From a virus: a stretch of DNA of 20,038 bases. The stretch covers positions 1 to 20,038 of IMG/VR virus record IMGVR_UViG_3300042691_017309; one strand, given 5' to 3'. The notes beneath the pieces were generated by a model, which ran no database searches, was not told the origin of the DNA, and saw only the letters and a list, made by a program, of their open reading frames with translations. The stretch's first letter is position 1, and each line of letters opens with the position of its first letter. The position numbers were made by a program, and so were the translations under genes. This document shows positions 12,233 through 19,053 of the stretch, one piece after another.

Positions 12233-13057
12233 CTACACGATCACGCGGGGAAACTCTTCGTCGTCCTTCCACCGCAGGAGCCGCATCGACCGCTTCTGGA
12301 TGTAGGCGTTCCACGCCTTGATCGTCACCGCCATGCGGATGTGCATGCGCGTCGTCTTCCGCGCCGTGCGGGCATCGGACAACACGCGGCGCAGATGCAG
12401 AATCGGGCTGTCCGGGCCGAGGTTCACGCCGTCCTTGAGGCGGGCGAAGAACTCGACACGCTCGACCGGATGCCCCGCCACGAGATACGACAGCGCCGTG
12501 AGCACCGCTGGCGCGCCGACCACCTGATGCGCGGCCTGCATCGCATGCACCGCCTGCCCCCACCGCTCGGCGTTCGCCGTCACGTAGTCCGCGATCTCGC
12601 CCTGTGCGAACCGGAACGTCTGATTCGTCGTGGGCGCGCCGAACCGCTCGTAGGCCATCACCAGCGCCGCCGCCGCCGCTGTCAACGCGGTATTCGTGAT
12701 GCCGCGCACACTGAGCACGTCGGCCGTGCTGCGCGTCTTGCCGACGTCGATGGTGTGGAAGGCGCTCGTATTCACGCCACGCACCACCAGCATCGGCACC
12801 GCCCGATCCGCCCGGATCACGGCGAGCATGCGATGCTGGCCGTCCAGCATGCGCTCCCCGTTGAAGATGACCGGAACGCCGTTCATCTGCCAGCGCCCCT
12901 CGGACATCTGCCGCGCATAGTTCTCGACGCGAAACCGCTGCACCGACCGATTGACGGGTGTTCCAGAGGCAGACGCCATCGCGTCCTGCCGTGCCATCAC
13001 GTCGCGTGCAAACTCCGGCGTGATTGTCTCTACACCGACTGTCACCTGCTGTTCCAT
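12233..13057 (-). CDS. ParB-like protein with DGQHR motif
   Basis: A 274-residue protein. The N-terminal 110 residues form a ParB/Srx-like domain: VNRSVQRFRVENYARQM, GRWQMNGVPVIFNG, LDGQHRMLAVI (71-81) and PMLVVRGVN. The rest is helical, with a basic C-terminus. DGQHR is the nucleotide-binding/catalytic-like motif of this superfamily. Such proteins are common in phages of high-GC hosts without a ParA partner, and none is seen here, so a segregation role is doubtful. A nuclease or regulatory role is more likely. AAGGGGGA before ATG 13057 fixes the start. Confidence 0.8.
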   Translation of the reverse strand: MEQQVTVGVETITPEFARDVMARQDAMASASGTPVNRSVQRFRVENYARQMSEGRWQMNGVPVIFNGERMLDGQHRMLAVIRADRAVPMLVVRGVNTSAFHTIDVGKTRSTADVLSVRGITNTALTAAAAALVMAYERFGAPTTNQTFRFAQGEIADYVTANAERWGQAVHAMQAAHQVVGAPAVLTALSYLVAGHPVERVEFFARLKDGVNLGPDSPILHLRRVLSDARTARKTTRMHIRMAVTIKAWNAYIQKRSMRLLRWKDDEEFPRVIV

Positions 13058-13183
13058 GCTGTCCCCCTTGCTTGTACTGACTGTTCTTGATCTCTACCTG
13101 TCGGTTGTTCGGAGGGTGAGCAGGCAGAGTGGTCCCCTAGCAACCACCCGCTGCTCGTGAATCTGTCGGCCGCCCCGTCAGGA

Positions 13184-13492
13184 TCACAGGCCCTCGCCCA
13201 CGGTGAACGTCGCGGCGAAGTTGGGCAGACTGTCTGAGCACGTCACGCTCACCTCCACGCGCTCTGCCCGTTCGGGTCCACGCTTGCGGCTCTGTGGATT
13301 TGATCGCCGCCGAACTCCGCGTGGGGCCAACCGGTCCTCCCCAAAATCCCCACACGGCAAGGCGGATGCGCCGCCCGTCGCTTGAGCGATGAGAGACCGA
13401 ATCGTGCTGTGAGTGGTGCCCGCCTCTCTCAAAGCGGCTCTCGGTTGAGTCGCCCACCAGGACGCTGAGAGGGGCGTCTTTTCGGCCTGCAT
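13184..13492 (-). CDS. Unrecognised ORF, possible DNA-binding protein
   Basis: A 102-residue frame directly downstream of a clear promoter. ATG 13492 lies about 30 bases after the predicted transcript start, but no Shine-Dalgarno is visible. Residues 19-36 (ALREAGTTHSTIRSLIAQ) could be a helix-turn-helix. An Arg-rich stretch (RGVRRRSNPQSRKRGPER) and a strand-like end (VEVSVTCSDSLPNFAATF) follow. Base use is less GC-skewed at third positions than in its neighbours. It may be the operon's regulator, or not a gene. The 126 bases after it to the ParB-like gene hold no further gene. Confidence 0.4.
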   Translation of the reverse strand: MQAEKTPLSASWWATQPRAALREAGTTHSTIRSLIAQATGGASALPCGDFGEDRLAPRGVRRRSNPQSRKRGPERAERVEVSVTCSDSLPNFAATFTVGEGL

Positions 13493-13528
13493 AGCCTAGG
13501 TGGGCGCGGTATTGCGTTTCGCAGAGAC

Positions 13529-13557
13529 AGTAAAGCATAAGCGCCCCGCGCTTGCAA
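13529..13557 (-). promoter_or_regulatory. Leftward promoter of the ParB-like operon
   Basis: Minus-strand TTGCAA (13557-13552), 17-base spacer, TTTACT (13534-13529). Each box matches 4 of 6 consensus bases. Predicted start about 13522. Confidence 0.5.
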
Positions 13558-13560
13558 GCG
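13549..13560. promoter_or_regulatory. Palindromic operator over the -35 box
   Basis: CGCTTGCAAGCG is a perfect 12-bp palindrome over the -35. It shares the CTTG..CAAG core with the operator at 10344-10358, which suggests one regulator may bind both. Confidence 0.5.
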
Positions 13561-13679
13561 TAATCGTGCGGCGAATAGGTGCCGGGGTTCCGCCACGCGC
13601 CCCGGCCCGCGCTCTACTCCGCTCGGCAACACACCGAGCTTCTGGCGACCGGAACAGCGGTCGGCCCCGATCTCTCGGT
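13561..13679. other. Non-coding gap with two hairpins after the HNH gene
   Basis: Two short perfect stems lie in tandem: GCTCGG/CCGAGC (13621-13639) and CGACCG/CGGTCG (13646-13663). They follow the HNH stop and precede the promoter, so they could end the upstream transcript, but no U-run is present. No convincing gene seen. Confidence 0.35.
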
Positions 13680-14051
13680 TTAAGCCGCTGCTCCCGGTTT
13701 TTTGATGTCTAGGAACCGCACCGGCCCGTCGCCGCCCCGCGACCCAACCACGATCTCGACGTGCCCGCTGTGGACGCTGCGCGGCCCCTGGTGGCACGAA
13801 TGGCACAGGGTGATGAAGTCCCGCTGGTGGTGGCTGTGCCGCCCGTGGTCGCCACCCATGCCCTTCGAGCGAATGTGCGCGGCCTCAACCCGCACCGCCC
13901 CGGGGTATCCGCAGCGGCGGCACAGATACCCGTCCCGAGCCTTGGCCGCGTCCTTCGCCGCCAGCTCCTGCGTCTCGATGCGCCGCCGCCGCGCCTGCTG
14001 CATCTTGCGGGCCGTGCCCTTCGCGGGCTTGGGAAGCATGTGCGCGGGCAT
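13680..14051 (-). CDS. HNH endonuclease (small, RecA-nin region type)
   Basis: A 123-residue HNH protein. A basic helical N-terminus (RKMQQARRRRIETQE) is followed by zinc Cys C44/C47 (YLCRRCG), VEAAHIRSKGMGGDHG (H59), and RDFITLCHSCHQGPRSVHSG with the second zinc pair (C83/C86) and H87. It would make nicks or breaks in DNA. The ATG overlaps the TGA of the upstream gene by one base (TGATG). It is the last gene before a non-coding gap and new promoter. Confidence 0.8.
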   Translation of the reverse strand: MPAHMLPKPAKGTARKMQQARRRRIETQELAAKDAAKARDGYLCRRCGYPGAVRVEAAHIRSKGMGGDHGRHSHHQRDFITLCHSCHQGPRSVHSGHVEIVVGSRGGDGPVRFLDIKKPGAAA

Positions 14052-14314
14052 CACTCAGCCTCGAACGCCGCGCAGCCGTCGTCCCCGCCCATCGCCTTGC
14101 CGTTGCGGGGGCTGCGCGTGTTCGTGCAGAACCCGCCGCTGTCCACATCCCAGTGCGCGCACTCGCAGCACGGCCCCGGCATCGCCGCCGCCCGCTCGAG
14201 CACGGCCTCGAGCGCGAACACCAGCCCAAGGTTGCGATACGTGGGCGTGTCGTCGCTGGCGAGATTGTCCAGATGCTTCCGCACCGTTTTCAGATCTTCG
14301 GCCGTGACGCTCAC
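14051..14314 (-). CDS. Small Cys-rich phage protein
   Basis: An 87-residue protein. The N-terminal half is helical (AEDLKTVRKHLDNLAS, LGLVFALEAVLERAA). The C-terminal half holds five Cys (C49, C50, C52, C63, C81: PCCECAHWD...GFCTN), a zinc-binding pattern seen in many unnamed phage proteins. GTG 14314 overlaps the TGA of the HNH gene and follows GGAGGCGGC, which supports the start. Function unknown. Confidence 0.65.
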   Translation of the reverse strand: MSVTAEDLKTVRKHLDNLASDDTPTYRNLGLVFALEAVLERAAAMPGPCCECAHWDVDSGGFCTNTRSPRNGKAMGGDDGCAAFEAE

Positions 14315-14850
14315 GCCGCCTCCTCGTGTTCGTTGGGGGCCGGGATATACAGCCCCTTGGCCGCACGCCGGTATTCGTTGCCGCAGGGCTTGCAAGCTGT
14401 CTGGTAGCCGCTCTGCGAACCGCGCCGTTTGCCGAAGTGCGAGACGTCCAGCACGCGCTTGCAACGCGAGCACACGCGCTGCGTGTTGGGATTGCCGCCA
14501 GCCGCCACCACCCTGGCGCGGGCGTGCAGGAGCTTGTGATACGCCCTGTCCTCGCACACCACCAAGTTCGACGGCCTGTTGTCGCGCCGGTCGCCGTTGA
14601 CGTGATGCACTTCGTGGCGAGGGTTAAGCGGCCGACCAATCACACCTTCCACAATGCGGCGGTGTTCAAGCATTTGGTTGCTGGCGCGTCCGGGCACATG
14701 GATAACGCGATACGTCTTACCGCTCGCGTTCTTCATGTTGTGACCGGGGACGAATCGTGCGTGCTGGCCCTTCACGAAGCCCCTCGCCGTATCGTTCTGC
14801 TTGTGGCGCGACGTGACGCGCCCGCATCCGCACTCACACAGTCCGGTCAC
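14311..14850 (-). CDS. HNH endonuclease (HNH_3 type) with zinc ribbons
   Basis: A 179-residue protein with three parts. N-terminal CECGCGR (C5, C7, C9) leads into RGFVKGQHARFVPGHN. The middle holds the nuclease: LEHRRIVEGVIGRPL, HEVHHVNGDRRDN (H82, H83), NRPSNLVV (N95) and YHKLLHAR (H105, H109). The C-terminal zinc ribbon has CSRC (127-130) and CKPC (153-156). It resembles free-standing homing-type HNH nucleases of phages. GTG 14850 overlaps the upstream TGA (GTGA) with GAGGAGGA before it, so the start is firm. It may be a selfish insertion in this operon. Confidence 0.85.
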   Translation of the reverse strand: MTGLCECGCGRVTSRHKQNDTARGFVKGQHARFVPGHNMKNASGKTYRVIHVPGRASNQMLEHRRIVEGVIGRPLNPRHEVHHVNGDRRDNRPSNLVVCEDRAYHKLLHARARVVAAGGNPNTQRVCSRCKRVLDVSHFGKRRGSQSGYQTACKPCGNEYRRAAKGLYIPAPNEHEEAA

Positions 14851-15221
14851 GATTCCTCCTCGTATCCAGGCAGCGCCGACATGTCGATCTCGTTCGGCAG
14901 CGGCACGGTGATTTTGTGCATGTCCCATGCCCACGGCGGGAACCACTCCATCAGCTCCCCGAACTGCTTCTTCGTCAGCCCACGCGAGAAGGGGACGACC
15001 GGGATATCTCGCCCCGTGTAGGGATCGATGGACACACCAAAACACAGCGCAAGGCAGAGCGTGTGGCACTGCATCTTGGTGTAGCCCGTCACCTCGCTCA
15101 GCGCCTTCATCGGCACGCCAAACCAGTAGCGCAGTTGCTGATAGCTGCGCCTGTCGCGATTCGCCCGACTGCTGCGCGTGCCGACCGGCTCGAACTCGCA
15201 GCCGCAATGCGGGCACGTCAC
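14847..15221 (-). CDS. NinB-like recombination-region protein with zinc N-terminus
   Basis: A 124-residue protein. The start MTCPHCGCEFEP is a zinc half-ribbon (C3, C6, C8). The rest recalls a phage protein found in nin/recombination regions: SYQQLRYWFGVPMKALSEVT, VPFSRGLTKKQFGELMEWF and a C-terminal ITVPLPNEID. NinB binds single-stranded DNA and influences recombination, but this match is from memory of pattern and is distant. GTG 15221 overlaps the methyltransferase stop and follows GGGAGGTGG. Confidence 0.5.
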   Translation of the reverse strand: MTCPHCGCEFEPVGTRSSRANRDRRSYQQLRYWFGVPMKALSEVTGYTKMQCHTLCLALCFGVSIDPYTGRDIPVVPFSRGLTKKQFGELMEWFPPWAWDMHKITVPLPNEIDMSALPGYEEES

Positions 15222-16321
15222 GCCACCTCCCGCGCCAGCAGCGGGGCCACGTCGCCAATGCGCCGCCGTGCCAGGTCGAGATACGCCGGGTTCAACTCGC
15301 AGCCCACGAAGGACCGCTGGTGCCGGATCGCCACCGCGCCTGTGGTGCCGCTGCCGGTGAACGGGTCGAGCACCAGATCGCCGGGCTTGCTGCCGGCGAG
15401 GATGCACGGCTCGATCAGGGCTTCGGGATACGTGGCGAAGTGCGCCTCGGGATAGGGCTGCGTGGCGACCGTCCACACGCTGCGCTTGTTGCGGCCGGCA
15501 TCCGTCTCGTTTACTTGCTGTCGGTATGTCGGATCGCCGCCAGGCTGGCGCGCACCAGCGCCCATGATCTGACGCGGCGTGGATCGGTTTCTGGCGATGC
15601 TGGCCTCAGACGTGATCGCTTCCTTAATGGCATCCGCGTCGTAGTAGTAGCGCGCCGACTTCGTGAGCAGGAACAGATACTCGTGCGCCTTCGTTGGACG
15701 GTCGGTCACGCTCTCCGGCATGGGGTTGCATTTGTTCCAGATGATGTCCGATCGCAGATACCAGCCCGCGTCACGCAGCGCGAACGCCACCATCCACGGG
15801 ATGCCCACGAGGTCTTTGGGCTTCAGGCCGCTCACGGCATTGCGCGCATTGTGAGATGTTCGCCCTGCAAACTCCGCATTCCATCTTTCGTCAGGATTAC
15901 TACGCGGGGCAGACGTTCCAGCGTTGTAGCTATCCCCCAGGTTCAGCCACAGCGTGCCGTCGTCCCGGAGCACGCGCCACACGCCCGCGAACACCTCCAC
16001 CATGCGCGCCACGTATTCGGCGGGGGTCGGTTCGAGCCCGAGCTGCGCGTCGATGCGACGAGCGCCGCACTTGCGGCATGTCGTTCTGCCAGCCACGCTG
16101 TCCCTCGTCTGACCCGCACTGGTCGCGCTCTTACTGCTACCGTCGTTTTCTCGCCGCCGCTGATCGTGGTCGCACGCCGGATCGCCGCCATCCCACGTCG
16201 CGGTGCCGTAGTCGCGCAGCCCCCAGTAGGGGGGCGACGTCACGCACGTCTGCACCGACCCGGCCGGAATACGCGCCAACGTCTCCCGCACGTCCCCGAG
16301 CAGAACTTGCCATGTGCTCAT
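15218..16321 (-). CDS. DNA methyltransferase (N6-adenine or N4-cytosine, TSPPYW type)
   Basis: A 367-residue amino-methyltransferase. Catalytic motif IV is TSPPYW at 28-33, near the N-terminus. The AdoMet-binding motif I is LDPFTGSGTTG at about 318-328, near the C-terminus, with GCELNPAYLDLA after it. That order is the beta-class layout. A Cys/His insert (C50, H52, C82, C85) could bind zinc. HEYLFLLTKSARYYYD is typical. No restriction enzyme gene is next to it, so it may be an orphan protecting phage DNA from host enzymes. ATG 16321 overlaps the upstream TGA and follows GGGGGGAA. Confidence 0.9.
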   Translation of the reverse strand: MSTWQVLLGDVRETLARIPAGSVQTCVTSPPYWGLRDYGTATWDGGDPACDHDQRRRENDGSSKSATSAGQTRDSVAGRTTCRKCGARRIDAQLGLEPTPAEYVARMVEVFAGVWRVLRDDGTLWLNLGDSYNAGTSAPRSNPDERWNAEFAGRTSHNARNAVSGLKPKDLVGIPWMVAFALRDAGWYLRSDIIWNKCNPMPESVTDRPTKAHEYLFLLTKSARYYYDADAIKEAITSEASIARNRSTPRQIMGAGARQPGGDPTYRQQVNETDAGRNKRSVWTVATQPYPEAHFATYPEALIEPCILAGSKPGDLVLDPFTGSGTTGAVAIRHQRSFVGCELNPAYLDLARRRIGDVAPLLAREVA

Positions 16322-16617
16322 CGTTCCCCCCGATACTCTGCCCAGGTGTCGATGCCCCGGTCGGCCAGCCCTTCGAGCTGTTCCTGGCGCGTGAGCCGCA
16401 TCGCCCGCCGATACGCACCATCGCCCATCCAGTCGTTGCCGCCGTGCCACGAGGCCAGATCACGCTCTGCGGCTTGCTCGGCCTGCATCTGCTGGTAGTT
16501 GTCGTAGCACGCGGCACACCACGCCTCGCTCTCCGCGTCCACGAACGCCACGGGCTCGCTGCAAATGTCACAGACGTCGATGGCGCAGATGCCGCACTCG
16601 CAGGTGTCGCCGGTCAT
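16318..16617 (-). CDS. Small Cys-rich protein
   Basis: A 99-residue protein whose first 40 residues hold seven Cys (C6, C8, C11, C16, C19, C34, C37), in CECGIC, CDIC and CAAC. This is enough for one or two zinc sites of treble-clef or ring-like kind. The rest is polar and helical (QQMQAEQAAERDL, RLTRQEQLEGLADRG). Start ATG 16617 overlaps the stop of the upstream gene (ATGA). Function unknown. Confidence 0.65.
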   Translation of the reverse strand: MTGDTCECGICAIDVCDICSEPVAFVDAESEAWCAACYDNYQQMQAEQAAERDLASWHGGNDWMGDGAYRRAMRLTRQEQLEGLADRGIDTWAEYRGER

Positions 16618-16796
16618 GACTTGTCGATGACCAGCCCGTCAATCGGGCAGGAGTAGCCGAACCCGCGCAGCGCGTCCTCGAACACGAGCAGCACGGCCTC
16701 CGACGTGAAGTCCGGGGTGTTGTATGTGGCAGACACTTCAGTCCGGCGCGTGCCGTCGTCGTGGTCCGCTTCGAGAATGACCGTGACGCGGTTCAT
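16614..16796 (-). CDS. Small unknown protein
   Basis: A 60-residue protein starting MNRVTVILEADHDDGTRRTE, with probable strand-strand-helix-strand content and a C-terminal DGLVIDKS. No family recognised. ATG 16796 lies two bases after the TAG of the upstream gene; the frame is open further upstream but would only overlap that gene. Confidence 0.6.
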   Translation of the reverse strand: MNRVTVILEADHDDGTRRTEVSATYNTPDFTSEAVLLVFEDALRGFGYSCPIDGLVIDKS

Positions 16797-16798
16797 GG

Positions 16799-17017
16799 CT
16801 ACCAGCCGATGTCGGACGACTGCGCCGGGGCGCGCTCGGCCTGCGGCTTCGACTTGAGCACGCGCCACGCCGGAGCCTTCGGGTTGTCGCTGCTGTTGCG
16901 GAAGCAGACCACCGGGCCGATCCCCTCGATGGTGCCGGTCATGTATTCGCCCTTCGCGCCGCTCTTGAGCCACAGCGCGCCGAGTTCATCGGGGTTCTTC
17001 TTCGCCTGTTCAGACAT
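16799..17017 (-). CDS. Small protein, DUF736-like pattern
   Basis: A 72-residue protein. The middle LGALWLKSGAKGEYMTGTIE, followed by GPVVCFRNSSDNPKAPAWRV, recalls the short DUF736-like phage proteins (GALW.K....YM.G.I..). It sits directly downstream of the exonuclease and annealing protein genes, consistent with a helper in the same DNA pathway, but this is inference. ATG 17017 lies eight bases inside the exonuclease gene, with AAGGAGA upstream. Confidence 0.6.
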   Translation of the reverse strand: MSEQAKKNPDELGALWLKSGAKGEYMTGTIEGIGPVVCFRNSSDNPKAPAWRVLKSKPQAERAPAQSSDIGW

Positions 17018-17669
17018 TCGCCGTCTCCTTGATGACGCCCCACCCACGGAGCGCCGCTTCTTCGTTGTCCACTTCGCCCAGAAACTTCTCGATTGCCGCC
17101 ACCACAGCGTCCGACTCTTCCACCGCGTGCTCCACACGCGCCACGTAGACACGCAAATGTTCGGGCATATGCGGGCAGTAGCTGATGAAGTCGCACCACT
17201 CCGCGCCGGTCAACCACAGCAACATGCGGATCTGCGCCGCGTGGGCTGCCGGCACCTCGCCAGCCCTCATCCAATTGATGTGCGTGGCCGGACGGGGGCA
17301 CTTGATCTCGATGAGCCCTTCGTAGTCGCCCACGACGCCATCGGGCGAACCGCCCGCCATCAGCTCGTTGTGCGCGAGGAACCCCACCTGTTCCACCCAC
17401 TGCCCCGTCTGCGCCTCGTAGGCGGCACGGGCGGCGGGCTCCAGGTCGGTGCCGCGCTGCATGTCGGCCGACACGAACACGTCGTCCTGCGGCTGGCCGG
17501 TCAGGCGCTCGCACACGAGCTGCGTGCGGTAGTCGCGGCGGGCGGCAGCCTCACCGCTCTTGATAACGGCCAGCACGTCCTTCATGCGGGACGCGGTAAC
17601 GCGGCCGAGACGCGCCGCCAGCCACTCTGGCGTGCCCTGCGGGGCGCTGTGAACCGTGAAGTTCTTCAC
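17010..17669 (-). CDS. YqaJ-like (lambda exonuclease family) viral recombinase
   Basis: A 219-residue 5'-3' exonuclease. Family landmarks are GTPEWLAARLGRVTASR at the N-terminus, RGTDLEPAARAAYE (E77) and the PD-(D/E)xK core GGSPDG (D110) with LIEIKCP (E121, K123). It resects double-stranded ends to give single-stranded tails for the ERF protein encoded just upstream, so the pair forms a Red-like recombination system. GTG 17669 overlaps the stop of the ERF gene (GTGA) and follows AAGGTGGCGG. The longer frame upstream is only overlap. Confidence 0.9.
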   Translation of the reverse strand: MKNFTVHSAPQGTPEWLAARLGRVTASRMKDVLAVIKSGEAAARRDYRTQLVCERLTGQPQDDVFVSADMQRGTDLEPAARAAYEAQTGQWVEQVGFLAHNELMAGGSPDGVVGDYEGLIEIKCPRPATHINWMRAGEVPAAHAAQIRMLLWLTGAEWCDFISYCPHMPEHLRVYVARVEHAVEESDAVVAAIEKFLGEVDNEEAALRGWGVIKETANV

Positions 17670-18238
17670 GCCGCCACCTTCTGCGCCCGCGCCTTCAGCG
17701 TCTGGCGCATGTTCGGCATCGTCGCGTCCAGGTAGGCGCGGTTCTCGGGCGTCGTCTTGTCCCACGCTTCCTTGAGCGCGAGCAGCCCGTTGTCCGCTGC
17801 CGCCTCGAAGTCCGCGAGCCAGTCTGCGAACCCGACCGGGGCCACGAGCGCCGCCGCCTTCGCGGGCTTCTCGCTGGCCGCGTTCGCGTCGTCGTCCTCG
17901 GGGCAGACGCCCACGATGGCCGCGAGCCCGTAGCGGCGGGCATACGTCCACGCCGAGCCGAGCCCCTGCATGTCGCCCTTGGTGTTCAGCAGCGGGGTCA
18001 GCCCCTCGATGCTCTCGCCCGACTCGTGCAGCAGCTTCGTCACAAGCGCCGCGCCCGCCTCGGTCACGGTGCCGTATTGCACGACGCTGAACCCGTTCTT
18101 GTGCAGCGCCTCACGGCAGGCGTCCCACACCGACCCAAGGTCGGCATACTTGTTCTTGAAGTGCGGGTTGGTGCTGTCCTTCTTCGCGCCCTCGATGGCC
18201 GCTTGCGCCTTCACGAGCGCGGTTGCCAGTGCCTTCAT
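17666..18238 (-). CDS. erf: ERF family single-strand annealing protein
   Basis: A 190-residue protein with the ERF signature: NPHFKNKYADLGSVWDACRE (24-43), then LHKNGFSVVQ, and GDMQGLGSAWTYARRYGLAA (88-107). ERF proteins pair complementary single strands in phage recombination. The C-terminal 80 residues are a variable acidic linker plus a helical tail. It forms a two-gene recombination unit with the exonuclease directly downstream. ATG 18238 overlaps the TGA of the preceding gene (ATGA), with GGGGGGAAG upstream. Confidence 0.92.
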   Translation of the reverse strand: MKALATALVKAQAAIEGAKKDSTNPHFKNKYADLGSVWDACREALHKNGFSVVQYGTVTEAGAALVTKLLHESGESIEGLTPLLNTKGDMQGLGSAWTYARRYGLAAIVGVCPEDDDANAASEKPAKAAALVAPVGFADWLADFEAAADNGLLALKEAWDKTTPENRAYLDATMPNMRQTLKARAQKVAA

Positions 18239-18453
18239 CGCTTCCCCCCGTTGATCGTGTCGAGCGTCTGCCGGAAGAACGCGGCGAACGCCTCGGTCAT
18301 CTCGTCCGTCGTCATCTCCCGGCGCGAGCCCCACGGCTCCACGTCGAGGCACTTGCCGCACGTCGAGCCCCGCTGGCCGTGCGTCTCGCACCAATCGGCC
18401 GGTTCGACTTCGCCCTCGCGGGGGTCGTAGCTGAGCACCCAGCGGTCGCTCAT
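18235..18453 (-). CDS. Small zinc-motif protein before erf
   Basis: A 72-residue protein. WCETHGQRGSTCGKC (C22, H25, C32, C35) is a compact CxxH...CxxC zinc knuckle. The C-terminus is a helix (TTDEMTEAFAAFFRQTLDTI). No family recognised. ATG 18453 overlaps the upstream TGA (ATGA). Being coupled to erf, it may act in the same DNA pathway, but only position supports this. Confidence 0.6.
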   Translation of the reverse strand: MSDRWVLSYDPREGEVEPADWCETHGQRGSTCGKCLDVEPWGSRREMTTDEMTEAFAAFFRQTLDTINGGKR

Positions 18454-18665
18454 CCGTTCACCGACACCCTTCCGGTCGAGAACCCGCGCCGCCGCGCCGG
18501 GGTGCCGGTCATGTAGTCCACCGTCTGCAAGCGGTTGAGCAGCTTGTCGATCTCGCCCTCGCGCTCGCGCCACTCGGGCTGTCTCGCCGCCACGGCGCGC
18601 ATGAACGCGGCGCGGTCACGCTGCACGTCCGGGGCCGTCCACCAGGTTTCGTCGTAGGTCGCCAT
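18450..18665 (-). CDS. Small unknown protein
   Basis: A 71-residue charged, mainly helical protein starting MATYDETWWTAPDVQRDRAA, with a basic C-terminal part (GTPARRRGFSTGR). No family recognised. It begins three bases after the stop of the upstream gene and its TGA overlaps the next ATG. Confidence 0.6.
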   Translation of the reverse strand: MATYDETWWTAPDVQRDRAAFMRAVAARQPEWREREGEIDKLLNRLQTVDYMTGTPARRRGFSTGRVSVNG

Positions 18666-18668
18666 CGG

Positions 18669-18881
18669 CTACACCCTCTCGACGCCAGCGTCGGCCAACA
18701 CTTCCCAGATCGCCGTGTTCGCCGCGTAAGCGTCGAACCCAGAAGCCGGATACTCCTTGCGTTTCGTGCCGTCAGTGTTCAGTCGCCACCGCAGATACGC
18801 GGCCTCGTCCGCGCTCAGCGTAAGCACGTACTCCACGGGCGGCGGATCGGTCTTCACTACGCGCCTTTCGCACTTCGCCAT
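18669..18881 (-). CDS. Small unknown protein
   Basis: A 70-residue protein. A central VEYVLTLSADEAAYLRWRLN segment (strand then helix) is a pattern seen in many small phage proteins that bind nothing known. The C-terminal helix includes ANTAIWEVLADAGV. ATG 18881 has GAGGGGGAG upstream. Function unknown. Confidence 0.6.
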   Translation of the reverse strand: MAKCERRVVKTDPPPVEYVLTLSADEAAYLRWRLNTDGTKRKEYPASGFDAYAANTAIWEVLADAGVERV

Positions 18882-18882
18882 G

Positions 18883-19041
18883 TCACTCCCCCTCCCCGAG
18901 ACTCACGAGCACCCCGCCGAGCCGCGCCGCCTCCTCGGGGCGCAGCACCTTCTCGTTGCCGTTCACGCTCACCACCACGGAGCGGCCAACCTTCCGCACC
19001 ACCACTCCGGGGAACAGCACATGCAGCACGTCGGCTTTCAT
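18883..19041 (-). CDS. Small unknown protein
   Basis: A 52-residue protein, MKADVLHVLFPGVVVRKVGR onward. It looks like a small beta protein ending in a short helix (RPEEAARLGGVLVSLG). ATG 19041 overlaps the stop of the superinfection-exclusion-like gene inside junction repeat C. Function unknown. Confidence 0.55.
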   Translation of the reverse strand: MKADVLHVLFPGVVVRKVGRSVVVSVNGNEKVLRPEEAARLGGVLVSLGEGE

Positions 19042-19053
19042 GACTGCACCGCC
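19037..19053. repeat. Junction repeat C, copy 1
   Basis: 17 bp matching 19324-19340 at 16 positions. It covers the last codons (AVQS stop) and the ATGA overlap of the gene at 19038-19328. A further cgaag follows after a 2-base offset. Confidence 0.65.

Noticed and set aside
13137-13538. Alternative minus-strand frame in the region of the unrecognised ORF
   Set aside because: Its start lies upstream of the predicted transcript start, and its composition is less protein-like than the frame at 13184-13492. Neither is certain.
13621-13663. Rho-independent terminators in the gap after the HNH gene
   Set aside because: The stems are only 6 bp and no U-run follows, so they are listed only as hairpins in a non-coding gap.
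14927-16498. Long open plus-strand frame opposite the methyltransferase and NinB-like genes
   Set aside because: It is antisense to genes with clear family motifs, is Arg/Pro/His-rich as expected from a GC-rich shadow frame, and shows no domain.
14311-17669. Similar GTGA junctions at 14311, 15218 and 17666 as further duplicated junctions
   Set aside because: The similarity is mostly the GGAGG/GGCGGCGTGA ribosome-site and overlap sequence (about 15 of 18 at best), so codon and ribosome-site constraint can explain it.
16318-18260. Similar junctions at 16318 and 18235 (GGGGGGAA before CGATGA)
   Set aside because: The match is confined to the ribosome site with a 1-base indel and does not bracket a single gene.
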